The notes beneath the pieces were generated by a model, which saw nothing but the letters and a program-made list of their open reading frames with translations, was not told where the DNA came from and made no database searches. DNA of 64,000 bases from Candidatus Methylopumilus rimovensis. GTDB lineage: Bacteria > Pseudomonadota > Gammaproteobacteria > Burkholderiales > Methylophilaceae. The stretch lies in assembly GCF_006364615.1 (NCBI RefSeq), contig NZ_CP040986.1, positions 372,001 to 436,000 of the forward strand, in the 5' to 3' direction. This document shows positions 8,493 through 16,677 of this stretch, in pieces. Position numbers and translations under genes: made by a program. Position 1 is the first letter of the stretch; each line of letters opens with the position of its first letter.

Positions 8493-9602
8493 TTAAGACT
8501 GCTTCTTTTCTACGAGTAGCGCTCTTTTTTTAGTGATCGCTGAATTTTGAGCCTCTTTTTTTGCCGTCCAGCCCTTATCAATCCAGCCTTGTAAATTTTC
8601 TAGAATTATACCTTGCATTGCAGTAATCCATTCTGGATCGTCATTGAGGGCTGGAATATAGCTAAAACTTTTGCCACCATGACTTAAGAAAATATGCCTA
8701 CCTTCAATATTAATTTCTTCTAAAGTCTCTAGACAGTCACTTGAGAATCCAGGACAAATGACATGTACATTTTTTTCTTTCTTTTTGCCCAAATCAGCCA
8801 TCACTTCAGCGTAATAAGGTTTTAGCCATTCAGCTCTGCCAAACCTCGATTGGAACGAGACCATGTATTCACTTTCTTTTAATTTCAAAGCCTCAGCAAG
8901 TAAGCGTGCAGTTTTATAGCATTCGCAATGATAAGGGTCACCTTGCATTAATGATTTTTTTGGTATGCCATGAAAGCTCATAACTAATTTTGATGGCCTT
9001 CCATTTCTTTTCCAGAACTGTAAAACAGATGATTTAAGCGCATTAATGTAAAGAGGGTGGTCATGATAATTTCTCACCGTTCTCACTGCAGGAACATTTC
9101 TTGTTTTAAGAAGCACGCGCCATAAGGCGTCCATTGCTGATGCGCTTGATGAAGCTGCATATTGAGGATAAAGGGGAAGCAAAAGAATTTTAGTACAATT
9201 TTTTTCTTTTAGTTTGAGTACTGCATTTTTCATTGAAGGATTCCCATAAGACATGCCTAATTCCACTTCAACGGGCTGAGAAACTGCTTTTTTAATTTTT
9301 GTGCTTAATGCTTTTGTTTGATTTGTAGCATTAACTAAAAGTGGGGAGCCTTTTTTTGTCCAAACTTTCGCATATTTTTTAGCTGAGCTTCCTGGCCTAA
9401 AGACCAAGATAATAAAATGAAGTATCCAGCACCAAATAAATCGAGGCACTTCGACAACTCTTCGATCCATAAGAAATTGCTGTAAGTATTTTCTTACGGC
9501 ATGAGTGCTGAGAGAATCTGGAGTGCCAAGGTTTGCAAGTATGATGCCAATTTTTGGCACATCACCATGTTGATATTGAGGTTCTTTTGTGAAGTAATTC
9601 AT
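8493..9602 (-). CDS. hemH: Ferrochelatase (HemH)
   Basis: Inserts ferrous iron into protoporphyrin IX at the inner membrane, the final step of protoheme synthesis. Recognised by LANLGTPD at the N-terminus, GMSYGNPS, LLPLYPQYAASSSAS, the catalytic-His motif SFHGIP, FQSRFGRAEWLKPY and CPGFSSDCLETLEEI with the conserved Glu. The 369 residues are slightly above typical, with a basic C-terminal tail. The ATG at 9602 directly abuts the hrcA stop, so hrcA and hemH are probably one transcript, an arrangement common in betaproteobacteria. Confidence 0.95.
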   Translation of the reverse strand: MNYFTKEPQYQHGDVPKIGIILANLGTPDSLSTHAVRKYLQQFLMDRRVVEVPRFIWCWILHFIILVFRPGSSAKKYAKVWTKKGSPLLVNATNQTKALSTKIKKAVSQPVEVELGMSYGNPSMKNAVLKLKEKNCTKILLLPLYPQYAASSSASAMDALWRVLLKTRNVPAVRTVRNYHDHPLYINALKSSVLQFWKRNGRPSKLVMSFHGIPKKSLMQGDPYHCECYKTARLLAEALKLKESEYMVSFQSRFGRAEWLKPYYAEVMADLGKKKEKNVHVICPGFSSDCLETLEEINIEGRHIFLSHGGKSFSYIPALNDDPEWITAMQGIILENLQGWIDKGWTAKKEAQNSAITKKRALLVEKKQS

Positions 9603-10628
9603 TTAATGTTGACTCAGTGCGTTAGAAAGAAGTTTTGCTGTGATATCGACAATAGGAATGACTCTTTCGTAAGCCATTCTTGTAGGCCCAATCACACCTA
9701 AGGTGCCTACGATTTCACCATCTGTTTCATATGGGGAGGTGATGAGGCTGCATTCATCTAAAGATGAATAGCCTGATTCATTTCCAATAAATATTTGAAT
9801 GCCTTCGGCAAGTTGACTTTTATCGAGAAGTTTCATGAGAGCTGTTCGCTTTTCAAAGACTTCAAAAATTTTTCTTAAACTTGATATATTTTTCGCGAGT
9901 TCTTCAGATTGAATAAGATTATTTTGCCCTGTAATCACAATCGATTCACTTTCAGGTGAAATAACATCATTACCTACTTCAATAGCTGCTGTCATAAGTT
10001 TAATCATATCAGCATGCATTTTAGATAACTCTTCCACAAGCGTATCTTTAACTTTTGCAAAAGTATTACCGCTAAAATTATGATTAAAATAATTTGCAGC
10101 CTCAATTAAATCATCATGAGTGTAATGCTTTTCAGTCATCACAATTCTGTTTTGAACATTACCGTCATTTGTTACGATAATTACAAGAATTTTTTTCTCA
10201 GACAAGCCAATAAATTCTAAGTGTTTGAATGTTGTTTTTTTTGCTTTAGGAATCAGAACTACACCAGCAAAATGTGTCAGTGTCGACAAGATATCTGCAG
10301 CATTATTAATAATTTTTTTGTTATCACCAATATTCATTTGATCTTTTAATGAGGTGACCATTTTATCGTCTAAAGGCTTAACGGTCAGAAGAGAGTCCAC
10401 AAAAAGCCTATAACCTAATTGCGTAGGAATTCTTCCTGCAGAAGTGTGAGGGCTTGTAATAAAACCGAGGTCCTCAAGATCTTTCATAGTATTGCGTATA
10501 GAAGCCGGACTTAAATCAAGGCCTGATGATTTAGAAAGGGTTCTAGAAGCTACAGGCTGACCATCATGAATGTGTTGTTCAATGAGGGTTTTTAAAAGAA
10601 TTTGGGCGCGCTTATCTAGCATCATCAA
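9603..10628 (-). CDS. hrcA: Heat-inducible transcription repressor HrcA
   Basis: A repressor that binds CIRCE operators, classically upstream of groESL. It has 341 residues. An N-terminal winged helix-turn-helix (about 5-75) contains PVASRTLSKSSGLDLSPASIRNTMKDLEDLGFI and SPHTSAGRIPTQLGYRLFVDSL, both highly diagnostic. The remaining GAF-like and dimerisation domains include GTLGVIGPTRMAYERVI. Three Met codons lie in a row at the start, so the exact initiator is uncertain by two codons. I find no CIRCE repeat beside hrcA itself or upstream of grpE, so its targets lie outside the window. Confidence 0.95.
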   Translation of the reverse strand: MMMLDKRAQILLKTLIEQHIHDGQPVASRTLSKSSGLDLSPASIRNTMKDLEDLGFITSPHTSAGRIPTQLGYRLFVDSLLTVKPLDDKMVTSLKDQMNIGDNKKIINNAADILSTLTHFAGVVLIPKAKKTTFKHLEFIGLSEKKILVIIVTNDGNVQNRIVMTEKHYTHDDLIEAANYFNHNFSGNTFAKVKDTLVEELSKMHADMIKLMTAAIEVGNDVISPESESIVITGQNNLIQSEELAKNISSLRKIFEVFEKRTALMKLLDKSQLAEGIQIFIGNESGYSSLDECSLITSPYETDGEIVGTLGVIGPTRMAYERVIPIVDITAKLLSNALSQH

Positions 10629-10801
10629 ATAGGGTTATTCATATAAATCGATATGCTTTAAAATACTCCGTAAAGCTTAATTTTCTTGGTTAATAAGCCA
10701 TTCTAACACGCAAGACTTTTGTAAATGAATGCTTATATACTAAGTTTTTCTATATTAAATTGCTATATATTCTTACGTCTTAAGTATGCTTTAATTCAAT
10801 T

Positions 10802-11671
10802 ATGGAAAGTCTCTATAAATCAGTCGCAATTATCGGAAAATATGCGAGCGGAAGCGAATCTTCTGACATTGAATCTCAGCTTTTAGAGCTCGCTCAATAT
10901 TTAACGAGTAAGCATATCAATATCTTCATTGAGGCTAAAACACATCAATCTGGAAAGTTTCAAGCATTTAAATCGATTACATTAGAAGAGATTGGAGCAA
11001 AAGCAGATCTCGCGATCGTCGTTGGTGGTGATGGCACTATGCTAGGTGTTGCAAGATCTCTAGTGAATTTTGATATTCCTTTGATAGGGGTGAATCAAGG
11101 ACGTTTCGGATTTTTAGCAGATTTAAATACAAGCAATATGTTGGAATCAATCGATGAGATATTTCGAGGTTCTTCATATAAAGACAAAAGAATGCTTTTG
11201 CAATCTAAAATTTTTAGAGGCACCACATGCATTCATGAGTCATTAGCGCTTAATGACGTGGTTGTCCGAAGCGGTTCCCGTTTGATTGAATTAGAGGTGT
11301 CAATTAATGGTAGTTTTGTTCATAAACAAAGATCAGATGGCCTTGTAGTGACTACACCTACAGGGACGACTGCTTATGCTCTTTCCGCAGGCGGACCCAT
11401 TCTTCATCCTGAATTAGAAGCTATTTCCATTGTGCCGATTAGCCCGCACACATTAAGTAATCGCCCTATCGCTGTAAGCAGTCAAAGCGTTATCGAGATT
11501 CATGTGGTGAGTATGGACGAATCTTACTTAAGTATAGACGGACAACTTAAAGTACCTCTTGAGCCTCGTGATCGCGTTGAAATTAAACGCGCAGAAAAAA
11601 TGATTACGCTTCTTCATCCAAAAGACTATTGTTATTTTGAGATGTTAAGAAAAAAATTAAACTGGGGTTAA
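10802..11671 (+). CDS. nadK: NAD kinase (NadK)
   Basis: Phosphorylates NAD to NADP in the cytoplasm. It has 289 residues. The catalytic GGDGT motif is at about residue 79, followed by GVNQGRFGFLADL and the NAD-binding segment RSDGLVVTTPTGTTAYALSAGGPILHP. It is divergent from hrcA across 173 bases and followed 9 bases later by recN, a pairing conserved in many proteobacteria. Confidence 0.96.
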   Translation: MESLYKSVAIIGKYASGSESSDIESQLLELAQYLTSKHINIFIEAKTHQSGKFQAFKSITLEEIGAKADLAIVVGGDGTMLGVARSLVNFDIPLIGVNQGRFGFLADLNTSNMLESIDEIFRGSSYKDKRMLLQSKIFRGTTCIHESLALNDVVVRSGSRLIELEVSINGSFVHKQRSDGLVVTTPTGTTAYALSAGGPILHPELEAISIVPISPHTLSNRPIAVSSQSVIEIHVVSMDESYLSIDGQLKVPLEPRDRVEIKRAEKMITLLHPKDYCYFEMLRKKLNWG

Positions 11672-11680
11672 TAAAGCGCT

Positions 11681-13339
11681 ATGTTACTTAATTTATCTAT
11701 CCTTGATTTTGTCATTGTTGACAAAATGAGTTTGGATTTTAAATCTGGTTTTTCAGCATTAACAGGTGAGACAGGCGCTGGGAAATCAATTCTCATTGAC
11801 GCTCTATCCCTAGCTTTAGGCCAGCGTAATGAGGGTGGGGTAGTGAGGCTTCAGCAGGAAAAGGCGGATATCAGCGCTATCTTTGATATTAAAGATAATC
11901 AGGAAGTAATCGATTGGCTCAAAGAAAACGAACTTGAATCTGATAGCTATGAACTCATTTTAAGAAGAGTGATTCATGCTGATGGAAAATCAAGAGCTTT
12001 TATTAATGGCAAAGTGGCAACACTTCAGCAGTTGAAAGAATTGGGCGAGTCACTCGTTGATATTTATAGTCAAAACTCCCATCATTCACTTTTAAAATTA
12101 AGCGCACAAAGACAAATTTTAGATGATTTTGGTGGCCACTCAGACTTAGCCCTCAAAACTTATAATCTACATCAAACATGGCATAAGCTTTACCAACAAA
12201 AAATTGAGTACGAAAAAAATGCGCAAATTTATAGCGATGAGCTTGCAGAATTAAGAGATAAATTAAGAGAGTTAAAACAACTTTCATTTACTCTGAGCGA
12301 CTGGGAAGCCTTGCAACAAGATCACGCCATGCTGTCACATGGTAACGAGCTTATTGAAGATATTAATTTTTGTATTGAAGTTTTAGAAAAAGATGAAACA
12401 GCAATTTCAGATAGACTTCATTTGATCCAGCAAAAAATTTCTCACTCGGTAACTATTGATGAGAAATTGAAAGAATCTTCCGAGCTTATTGATTCCATTA
12501 ATATTCAAACAGAAGAACTTCTTCGCTCTCTTAATCGGTATTTACAAAAAGTTGATTTAGATCCAGAAAGACTAAAAGATATTGAAGCGCGGATTCAAGC
12601 GATTCATAACTTTGGCAGAAAGCATCGTATCAAGCCTGAGGAATTTGAATCCACACTCATTTCTTGGCAAGCGCGAATGGATGAGCTTGAGTCTTTCCAA
12701 TCAGATGAAGGTATCGAAGCTAAAGAAAAATTAGCGCTTCAAGCTTTCAATGAAAGTGCACACTTATTATCTAAAGCTCGAAAAGCTGCTTCAGCGACTT
12801 TAAGTCAAAATATCACTCAAGCGATGCAAAAATTATCTTTTAGTCATGGACGCTTTGAAGTGAATCTCACACCTCAAGATCCAACAGCCCATGGTCTAGA
12901 GCATATTGAATTTATGGTGGCATCCCACTTAGGCGCTGAACCAAGACCTATTCATAAAGCAGCGTCTGGAGGCGAACTCTCTCGCTTAAGTCTTGCAATT
13001 CGTGTGGCATCCATTTCAAAAGCAAATGTGCCTTGTATGATTTTTGATGAAGTTGATGTAGGTATCGGAGGCAGTGTTGCAGAAATTGTAGGTAAGCTTT
13101 TAAAAGAATTGGGTAATCATGATAAAAGGCAAGTGTTAGTTATTACTCACTTACCGCAAGTTGCATCATTAGCTATTCATCATTACAAAGTATCCAAAAC
13201 ACAAGAAAACAACCAAACACTCAGCCATATTTATTTAATGGATGACAAGATGCGTGTTGATGAAATTGCACGTATGTTAGGAGGTATATCGATTACCGAT
13301 ACCACAAGAGAGCACGCGAAGGAAATGTTGCAGATTTAA
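11681..13339 (+). CDS. recN: DNA repair protein RecN
   Basis: An SMC-like ATPase that helps RecA-dependent repair of double-strand breaks. It has 552 residues. Walker A is TGETGAGKSILIDAL near residue 30; a central coiled coil spans roughly 155-360; the ABC signature KAASGGELSRLSLAIRV and Walker B CMIFDEVDVGIGG come near the C-terminus. It forms an operon with nadK and its end overlaps the fur stop by 4 bases. No LexA box is evident directly upstream, as expected for an internal operon gene. Confidence 0.95.
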   Translation: MLLNLSILDFVIVDKMSLDFKSGFSALTGETGAGKSILIDALSLALGQRNEGGVVRLQQEKADISAIFDIKDNQEVIDWLKENELESDSYELILRRVIHADGKSRAFINGKVATLQQLKELGESLVDIYSQNSHHSLLKLSAQRQILDDFGGHSDLALKTYNLHQTWHKLYQQKIEYEKNAQIYSDELAELRDKLRELKQLSFTLSDWEALQQDHAMLSHGNELIEDINFCIEVLEKDETAISDRLHLIQQKISHSVTIDEKLKESSELIDSINIQTEELLRSLNRYLQKVDLDPERLKDIEARIQAIHNFGRKHRIKPEEFESTLISWQARMDELESFQSDEGIEAKEKLALQAFNESAHLLSKARKAASATLSQNITQAMQKLSFSHGRFEVNLTPQDPTAHGLEHIEFMVASHLGAEPRPIHKAASGGELSRLSLAIRVASISKANVPCMIFDEVDVGIGGSVAEIVGKLLKELGNHDKRQVLVITHLPQVASLAIHHYKVSKTQENNQTLSHIYLMDDKMRVDEIARMLGGISITDTTREHAKEMLQI

Positions 13340-13767
13340 ATCTTGTTAGGGCAGGGTGTTTTAGTACATTCAGCATAGATATAAAGTGAATGTTCTTGGA
13401 TGACAAATCCTTTTTTACTTGCAATGATTTTCTGTCTTTTTTCAATTTCATCATCACAAAATTCTTCTACGTGACCACATTGCATACAGACAATATGATC
13501 GTGATGTTGCGAGTCACTTAATTCAAATACAGCCTTATCACTTTCAAAATGATGACGTATTAAAAGACCTGCTTGTTCAAATTGGGTGAGCACACGATAG
13601 ACTGTTGCTAGACCTACATCTTCACCAGATTTAATTAAGAGTTTATAGACATCTTCGGCTGAGAGATGTTTGGCATCACTATGCTCAAAGAGACTTAAGA
13701 TTTTAAGTCGGGGAAGCGTTGCCTTAAGCCCTGATTTTTTTAAATCTTTATGATCTTGTGCCATCAT
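13336..13767 (-). CDS. fur: Ferric uptake regulator (Fur)
   Basis: An iron-responsive repressor of 143 residues. The N-terminal winged helix includes KATLPRLKILSLFE and LATVYRVLTQFEQAGLL, the Fur DNA-recognition helix. The C-terminal domain has the His-rich metal site HHDHIVCMQCGHVEEF and a second Cys pair near the end. The AAGGTGAC ribosome site precedes ATG 13767. It is divergent from bamE across 66 bases, the conserved fur-omlA arrangement of beta- and gammaproteobacteria. Zur and PerR are homologous, but synteny and motif favour Fur. Confidence 0.93.
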   Translation of the reverse strand: MMAQDHKDLKKSGLKATLPRLKILSLFEHSDAKHLSAEDVYKLLIKSGEDVGLATVYRVLTQFEQAGLLIRHHFESDKAVFELSDSQHHDHIVCMQCGHVEEFCDDEIEKRQKIIASKKGFVIQEHSLYIYAECTKTPCPNKI

Positions 13768-13833
13768 GTCACCTTAAAAATTGCTTTACGAAACATTTTG
13801 AATGCTGTCTAGCATGTTATATTAATATGCATT

Positions 13834-14565
13834 ATGTTTAAAGTTATAAAAATGCGTATATTTCTTCTTGTTTTAAGCCTTTTAGTCACTGCCTGCTCTT
13901 CTTCATTACCCTCTATTAAGCCTTATAAGATGCCAATTCAACAAGGCAATTTAGTCACCTCAAAAATGATGTCCCAATTAAAGCCAGGCATGACAAAAAC
14001 TCAAGTTCGCTTTGTCATGGGCACACCATTAATTTCTGATAGCTTTCATAAAGATCAATGGGATTATTTTTATCAAATGGAAAATGATGGCGTAATTATT
14101 GAAAAAAGAAGAGTTATCTTGATGTTTGAAAAAGACTTGCTTGCTAAAGTAAAAGGTGACGTTATTCCCGCCCCTCAAAATAAGAATGAAGAGCGCCAAG
14201 AAATAGCTCCTCAAAAAAATAATGATGCTAATCAGAAACCAATTCAAAAAGAAAAAGGCATGCTTGATCGTTTAAAATTTTGGGAAGACGATGAGGAGAA
14301 GCCTGCTCCAAAAATAGTTCCAACTAAAAAAGAAGCGCCTTTAGAAGATAGGAAATCTGTGGCACCAAAGAAACAGATAACTGAGCCAGCGAAAGAATTA
14401 GAGCCTGAAATTAAAAAGCCTGTGACCGAAGTGGCTCCAGTTGAAATTAAAAAAGAGCCTGAGGTAGTAAAACCTGAAGCCTCAAAAACTGGTAATTCAA
14501 AACCATTGCCAGCTGAAACCGATCCCAATTACTTTGATTTAATGTTAGAAAAAATAGGATTCTAA
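13834..14565 (+). CDS. bamE: Outer-membrane assembly lipoprotein BamE (SmpA/OmlA) with long C-terminal extension
   Basis: A lipoprotein of the BAM complex that folds outer-membrane proteins. The N-terminus is a signal peptide ending in the lipobox LVTACSS. Residues about 25-105 form the SmpA/OmlA domain with GNLVTSKMMSQLKPGMTKTQVRFVMGTP and QWDYFYQM. At 243 residues it is about twice the length of the E. coli protein. The extra part (about 110-230) is a repetitive Lys/Glu/Pro-rich, probably disordered stretch, ending in a short conserved-looking tail PNYFDLMLEKIGF. An alternative ATG lies 6 codons in. dapB follows 4 bases downstream. Confidence 0.88.
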   Translation: MFKVIKMRIFLLVLSLLVTACSSSLPSIKPYKMPIQQGNLVTSKMMSQLKPGMTKTQVRFVMGTPLISDSFHKDQWDYFYQMENDGVIIEKRRVILMFEKDLLAKVKGDVIPAPQNKNEERQEIAPQKNNDANQKPIQKEKGMLDRLKFWEDDEEKPAPKIVPTKKEAPLEDRKSVAPKKQITEPAKELEPEIKKPVTEVAPVEIKKEPEVVKPEASKTGNSKPLPAETDPNYFDLMLEKIGF

Positions 14566-14569
14566 TCGT

Positions 14570-15382
14570 ATGAGCAAAATAAATATTCTTATCGTAGGCG
14601 CTTCTGGCCGAATGGGTCAAACGCTCATCCAAGAAATTACTGCCGATAAAGATTTGGCACTTGTGGCGGCCATTGATCATAAATCAAGCGAGAAGTTAGG
14701 CTCTGACGCAGGAGAGGCATTGGGTATTTCCACAGGCATTAAGATTGATCATGACATTGCAAAAGTGATTTCATCTGCTGACGTTGTGATTGATTTCACA
14801 AGACCTGAAGCAAGTCTCGAATACTTGAAATTATGCGAAGCACATCAAGTGAAGTATGTAATTGGTACGACTGGATTTTCAGATCAAGAGAAGAAAATTA
14901 TTCTTGATGCTTCAAAAACGATACCGATTGTTTTTGCACCCAATATGAGTGTGGGCGTTAATTTATTAATTTCATTAGTTGAAAAAGCAACGCAATTACT
15001 CAAAGATGATTTTGATATTGAAATTATTGAAGCGCATCATCGACATAAAATTGATGCACCTTCAGGCACAGCTTTGAGATTAGGAGAAGCGGTTGCAAAA
15101 GCAAGCGGCAGAGACCTTAAAAAGGATGCGCAGTATGAGCGTTATGGCAACACAGGCGAGCGCAAGCAAACTACTATTGGTTTTTCAACGATTCGCGGTG
15201 GCGACATTGTAGGTGACCATACGGTTTTGTTCGCAGGTACGGGTGAGCGTATTGAATTAACTCACAAGGCTTCAAGTCGAGCGACCTTTGCTAAAGGGGC
15301 GCTCAGAGCTGCAAAGTTTTTGTCTCAACAAAAAACCGGCCTTTTTGACATGCAAAAGGTCTTAGGACTTTCTGATCAATAG
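14570..15382 (+). CDS. dapB: 4-hydroxy-tetrahydrodipicolinate reductase (DapB)
   Basis: NAD(P)H-dependent reductase of the diaminopimelate/lysine pathway. It has 270 residues with the nucleotide loop GASGRMGQTLIQ at the N-terminus, GTTGFSDQEK, APNMSVGVNLL and the catalytic segment EAHHRHKIDAPSGTA (His and Lys). It lies 4 bases after bamE and just upstream of the carA promoter. The gene order bamE-dapB-carA-carB-greA is standard in betaproteobacteria. Confidence 0.96.
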   Translation: MSKINILIVGASGRMGQTLIQEITADKDLALVAAIDHKSSEKLGSDAGEALGISTGIKIDHDIAKVISSADVVIDFTRPEASLEYLKLCEAHQVKYVIGTTGFSDQEKKIILDASKTIPIVFAPNMSVGVNLLISLVEKATQLLKDDFDIEIIEAHHRHKIDAPSGTALRLGEAVAKASGRDLKKDAQYERYGNTGERKQTTIGFSTIRGGDIVGDHTVLFAGTGERIELTHKASSRATFAKGALRAAKFLSQQKTGLFDMQKVLGLSDQ

Positions 15383-15404
15383 TTATTTATCGTGATTTAG
15401 TGCG

Positions 15405-15433
15405 TTGAAATAAGGCGCTAAATCGACTATAAT
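15405..15433 (+). promoter_or_regulatory. Sigma-70 promoter of carAB
   Basis: TTGAAA (15405-15410) and a perfect TATAAT (15428-15433) are separated by exactly 17 bases, the best housekeeping-type promoter in the window. Transcription would start near 15440, giving a leader of about 90 bases before carA. Confidence 0.8.
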
Positions 15434-15449
15434 ATCTACGATATTTGAG

Positions 15450-15480
15450 ACGGGAGCTGCTAAAAACTTCTCCCGTTTTG
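15450..15480 (+). terminator. Terminator-like hairpin in the carA leader (possible attenuator)
   Basis: ACGGGAG (15450-15456) pairs with CTCCCGT (15470-15476) across a 13-base loop and is followed by TTTTG. It starts about 10 bases after the predicted carAB transcription start, so it is inside the leader rather than simply behind dapB. The T-run is short, so termination would be partial. Confidence 0.5.
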
Positions 15481-15528
15481 TATATCCAGTACCCAAACCC
15501 TTGAATTCGCAAATACTGGAGAATCATT

Positions 15529-16677
15529 TTGTCGCGAAATATGTCGGCAGTGTTAGTGCTTGCAGACGGAACTAAGTTTCGAGGTATTTCAATTGGTGCT
15601 CCAGGTTTAACCACAGGTGAAGTTGTTTTTAATACTTCCATGACTGGTTATCAAGAAATTCTGACTGATCCTTCTTATACAAAACAAATTGTCACGCTTA
15701 CTTATCCTCATATTGGTAATGTAGGTGTTAATCAAGAAGATATTGAATCTGATAAGGTCTATGCGAGTGGCTTAATCATTCGCGATCTTGCCATGATTAA
15801 TAGCAATTTTAGAAGCGAACAAACATTATCCGAATACTTAAAAGCGAATCACATTGTTGCGATCGCAAATATTGATACAAGAAAACTCACAAGACATTTA
15901 AGAGAACATGGCTCACAGGCGGGCTGTATTGTTGCTGAGTCTGATGATGATAAAAAAGCACATCAAGAAGCTAAAAATTTTCCAGGACTTTCCGGAATGG
16001 ATCTCGCTAAAGTTGTGAGCTCTAAAAAAGCTTATGCGTTCAATCAAGGTGAGTGGTCATTATCTGAAGGTTATAGCAATCACAAAGAGTCGGATTATCA
16101 TGTAGTTGCATTTGATTACGGTATCAAGAAAAATATTTTAAGAATGTTAGTTTCAAGACGATGTAAGGTGACAGTTGTCCCTGCTGAAACTTCTTATAAA
16201 GAAGTGATTCGCTTAAAACCTGATGGTGTATTTTTATCGAATGGACCAGGAGACCCTGAGCCATGCGATTATGCAATTAAAGCTATTAAACAATTGGTTG
16301 ACGATGGCTATCCTACCTTTGGTATTTGTTTAGGCCACCAACTTTTAGCATTAGCGAGTGGCGCTAAAACATCTAAAATGAAATTTGGACATCATGGGGC
16401 AAATCACCCTGTCCAAGATTTAAAAACAAAACGTGTTTTTATTACCAGCCAAAATCATGGCTTCACGGTCGATCAAACTTCACTTCCTAAAAATTTAGCA
16501 GCTACCCATCAATCTCTTTTTGATGGCAGCTTACAAGGTATTGAGAGACTTGATCAACCTGCTTTTAGTTTTCAGGGTCATCCTGAAGCAAGTCCTGGCC
16601 CGTCTGAAATGAGCTATTTGTTTGATCACTTTATTGATCTTATTGAAAAAAAGAAAATGAGCCATGCCAAAGCGTAA
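15529..16677 (+). CDS. carA: Carbamoyl-phosphate synthase small subunit (glutaminase)
   Basis: Hydrolyses glutamine and passes ammonia to CarB to make carbamoyl phosphate for arginine and pyrimidines. It has 382 residues: an N-terminal CPSase small domain ([30 protein letters not shown]) and a class I amidotransferase domain with the nucleophile in [11 protein letters not shown] and the His-Glu pair in [11 protein letters not shown]. The start is a TTG. TGGAGA at 15517-15522 sits 6 bases before it but 18 before the next ATG (15541), so the TTG is preferred. It overlaps carB by 14 bases. Confidence 0.95.
   Translation: MSRNMSAVLVLADGTKFRGISIGAPGLTTGEVVFNTSMTGYQEILTDPSYTKQIVTLTYPHIGNVGVNQEDIESDKVYASGLIIRDLAMINSNFRSEQTLSEYLKANHIVAIANIDTRKLTRHLREHGSQAGCIVAESDDDKKAHQEAKNFPGLSGMDLAKVVSSKKAYAFNQGEWSLSEGYSNHKESDYHVVAFDYGIKKNILRMLVSRRCKVTVVPAETSYKEVIRLKPDGVFLSNGPGDPEPCDYAIKAIKQLVDDGYPTFGICLGHQLLALASGAKTSKMKFGHHGANHPVQDLKTKRVFITSQNHGFTVDQTSLPKNLAATHQSLFDGSLQGIERLDQPAFSFQGHPEASPGPSEMSYLFDHFIDLIEKKKMSHAKA

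Noticed and set aside
10629-10801. CIRCE operator upstream of hrcA
   Set aside because: I looked for TTAGCACTC-N9-GAGTGCTAA or close variants on both strands and found none.
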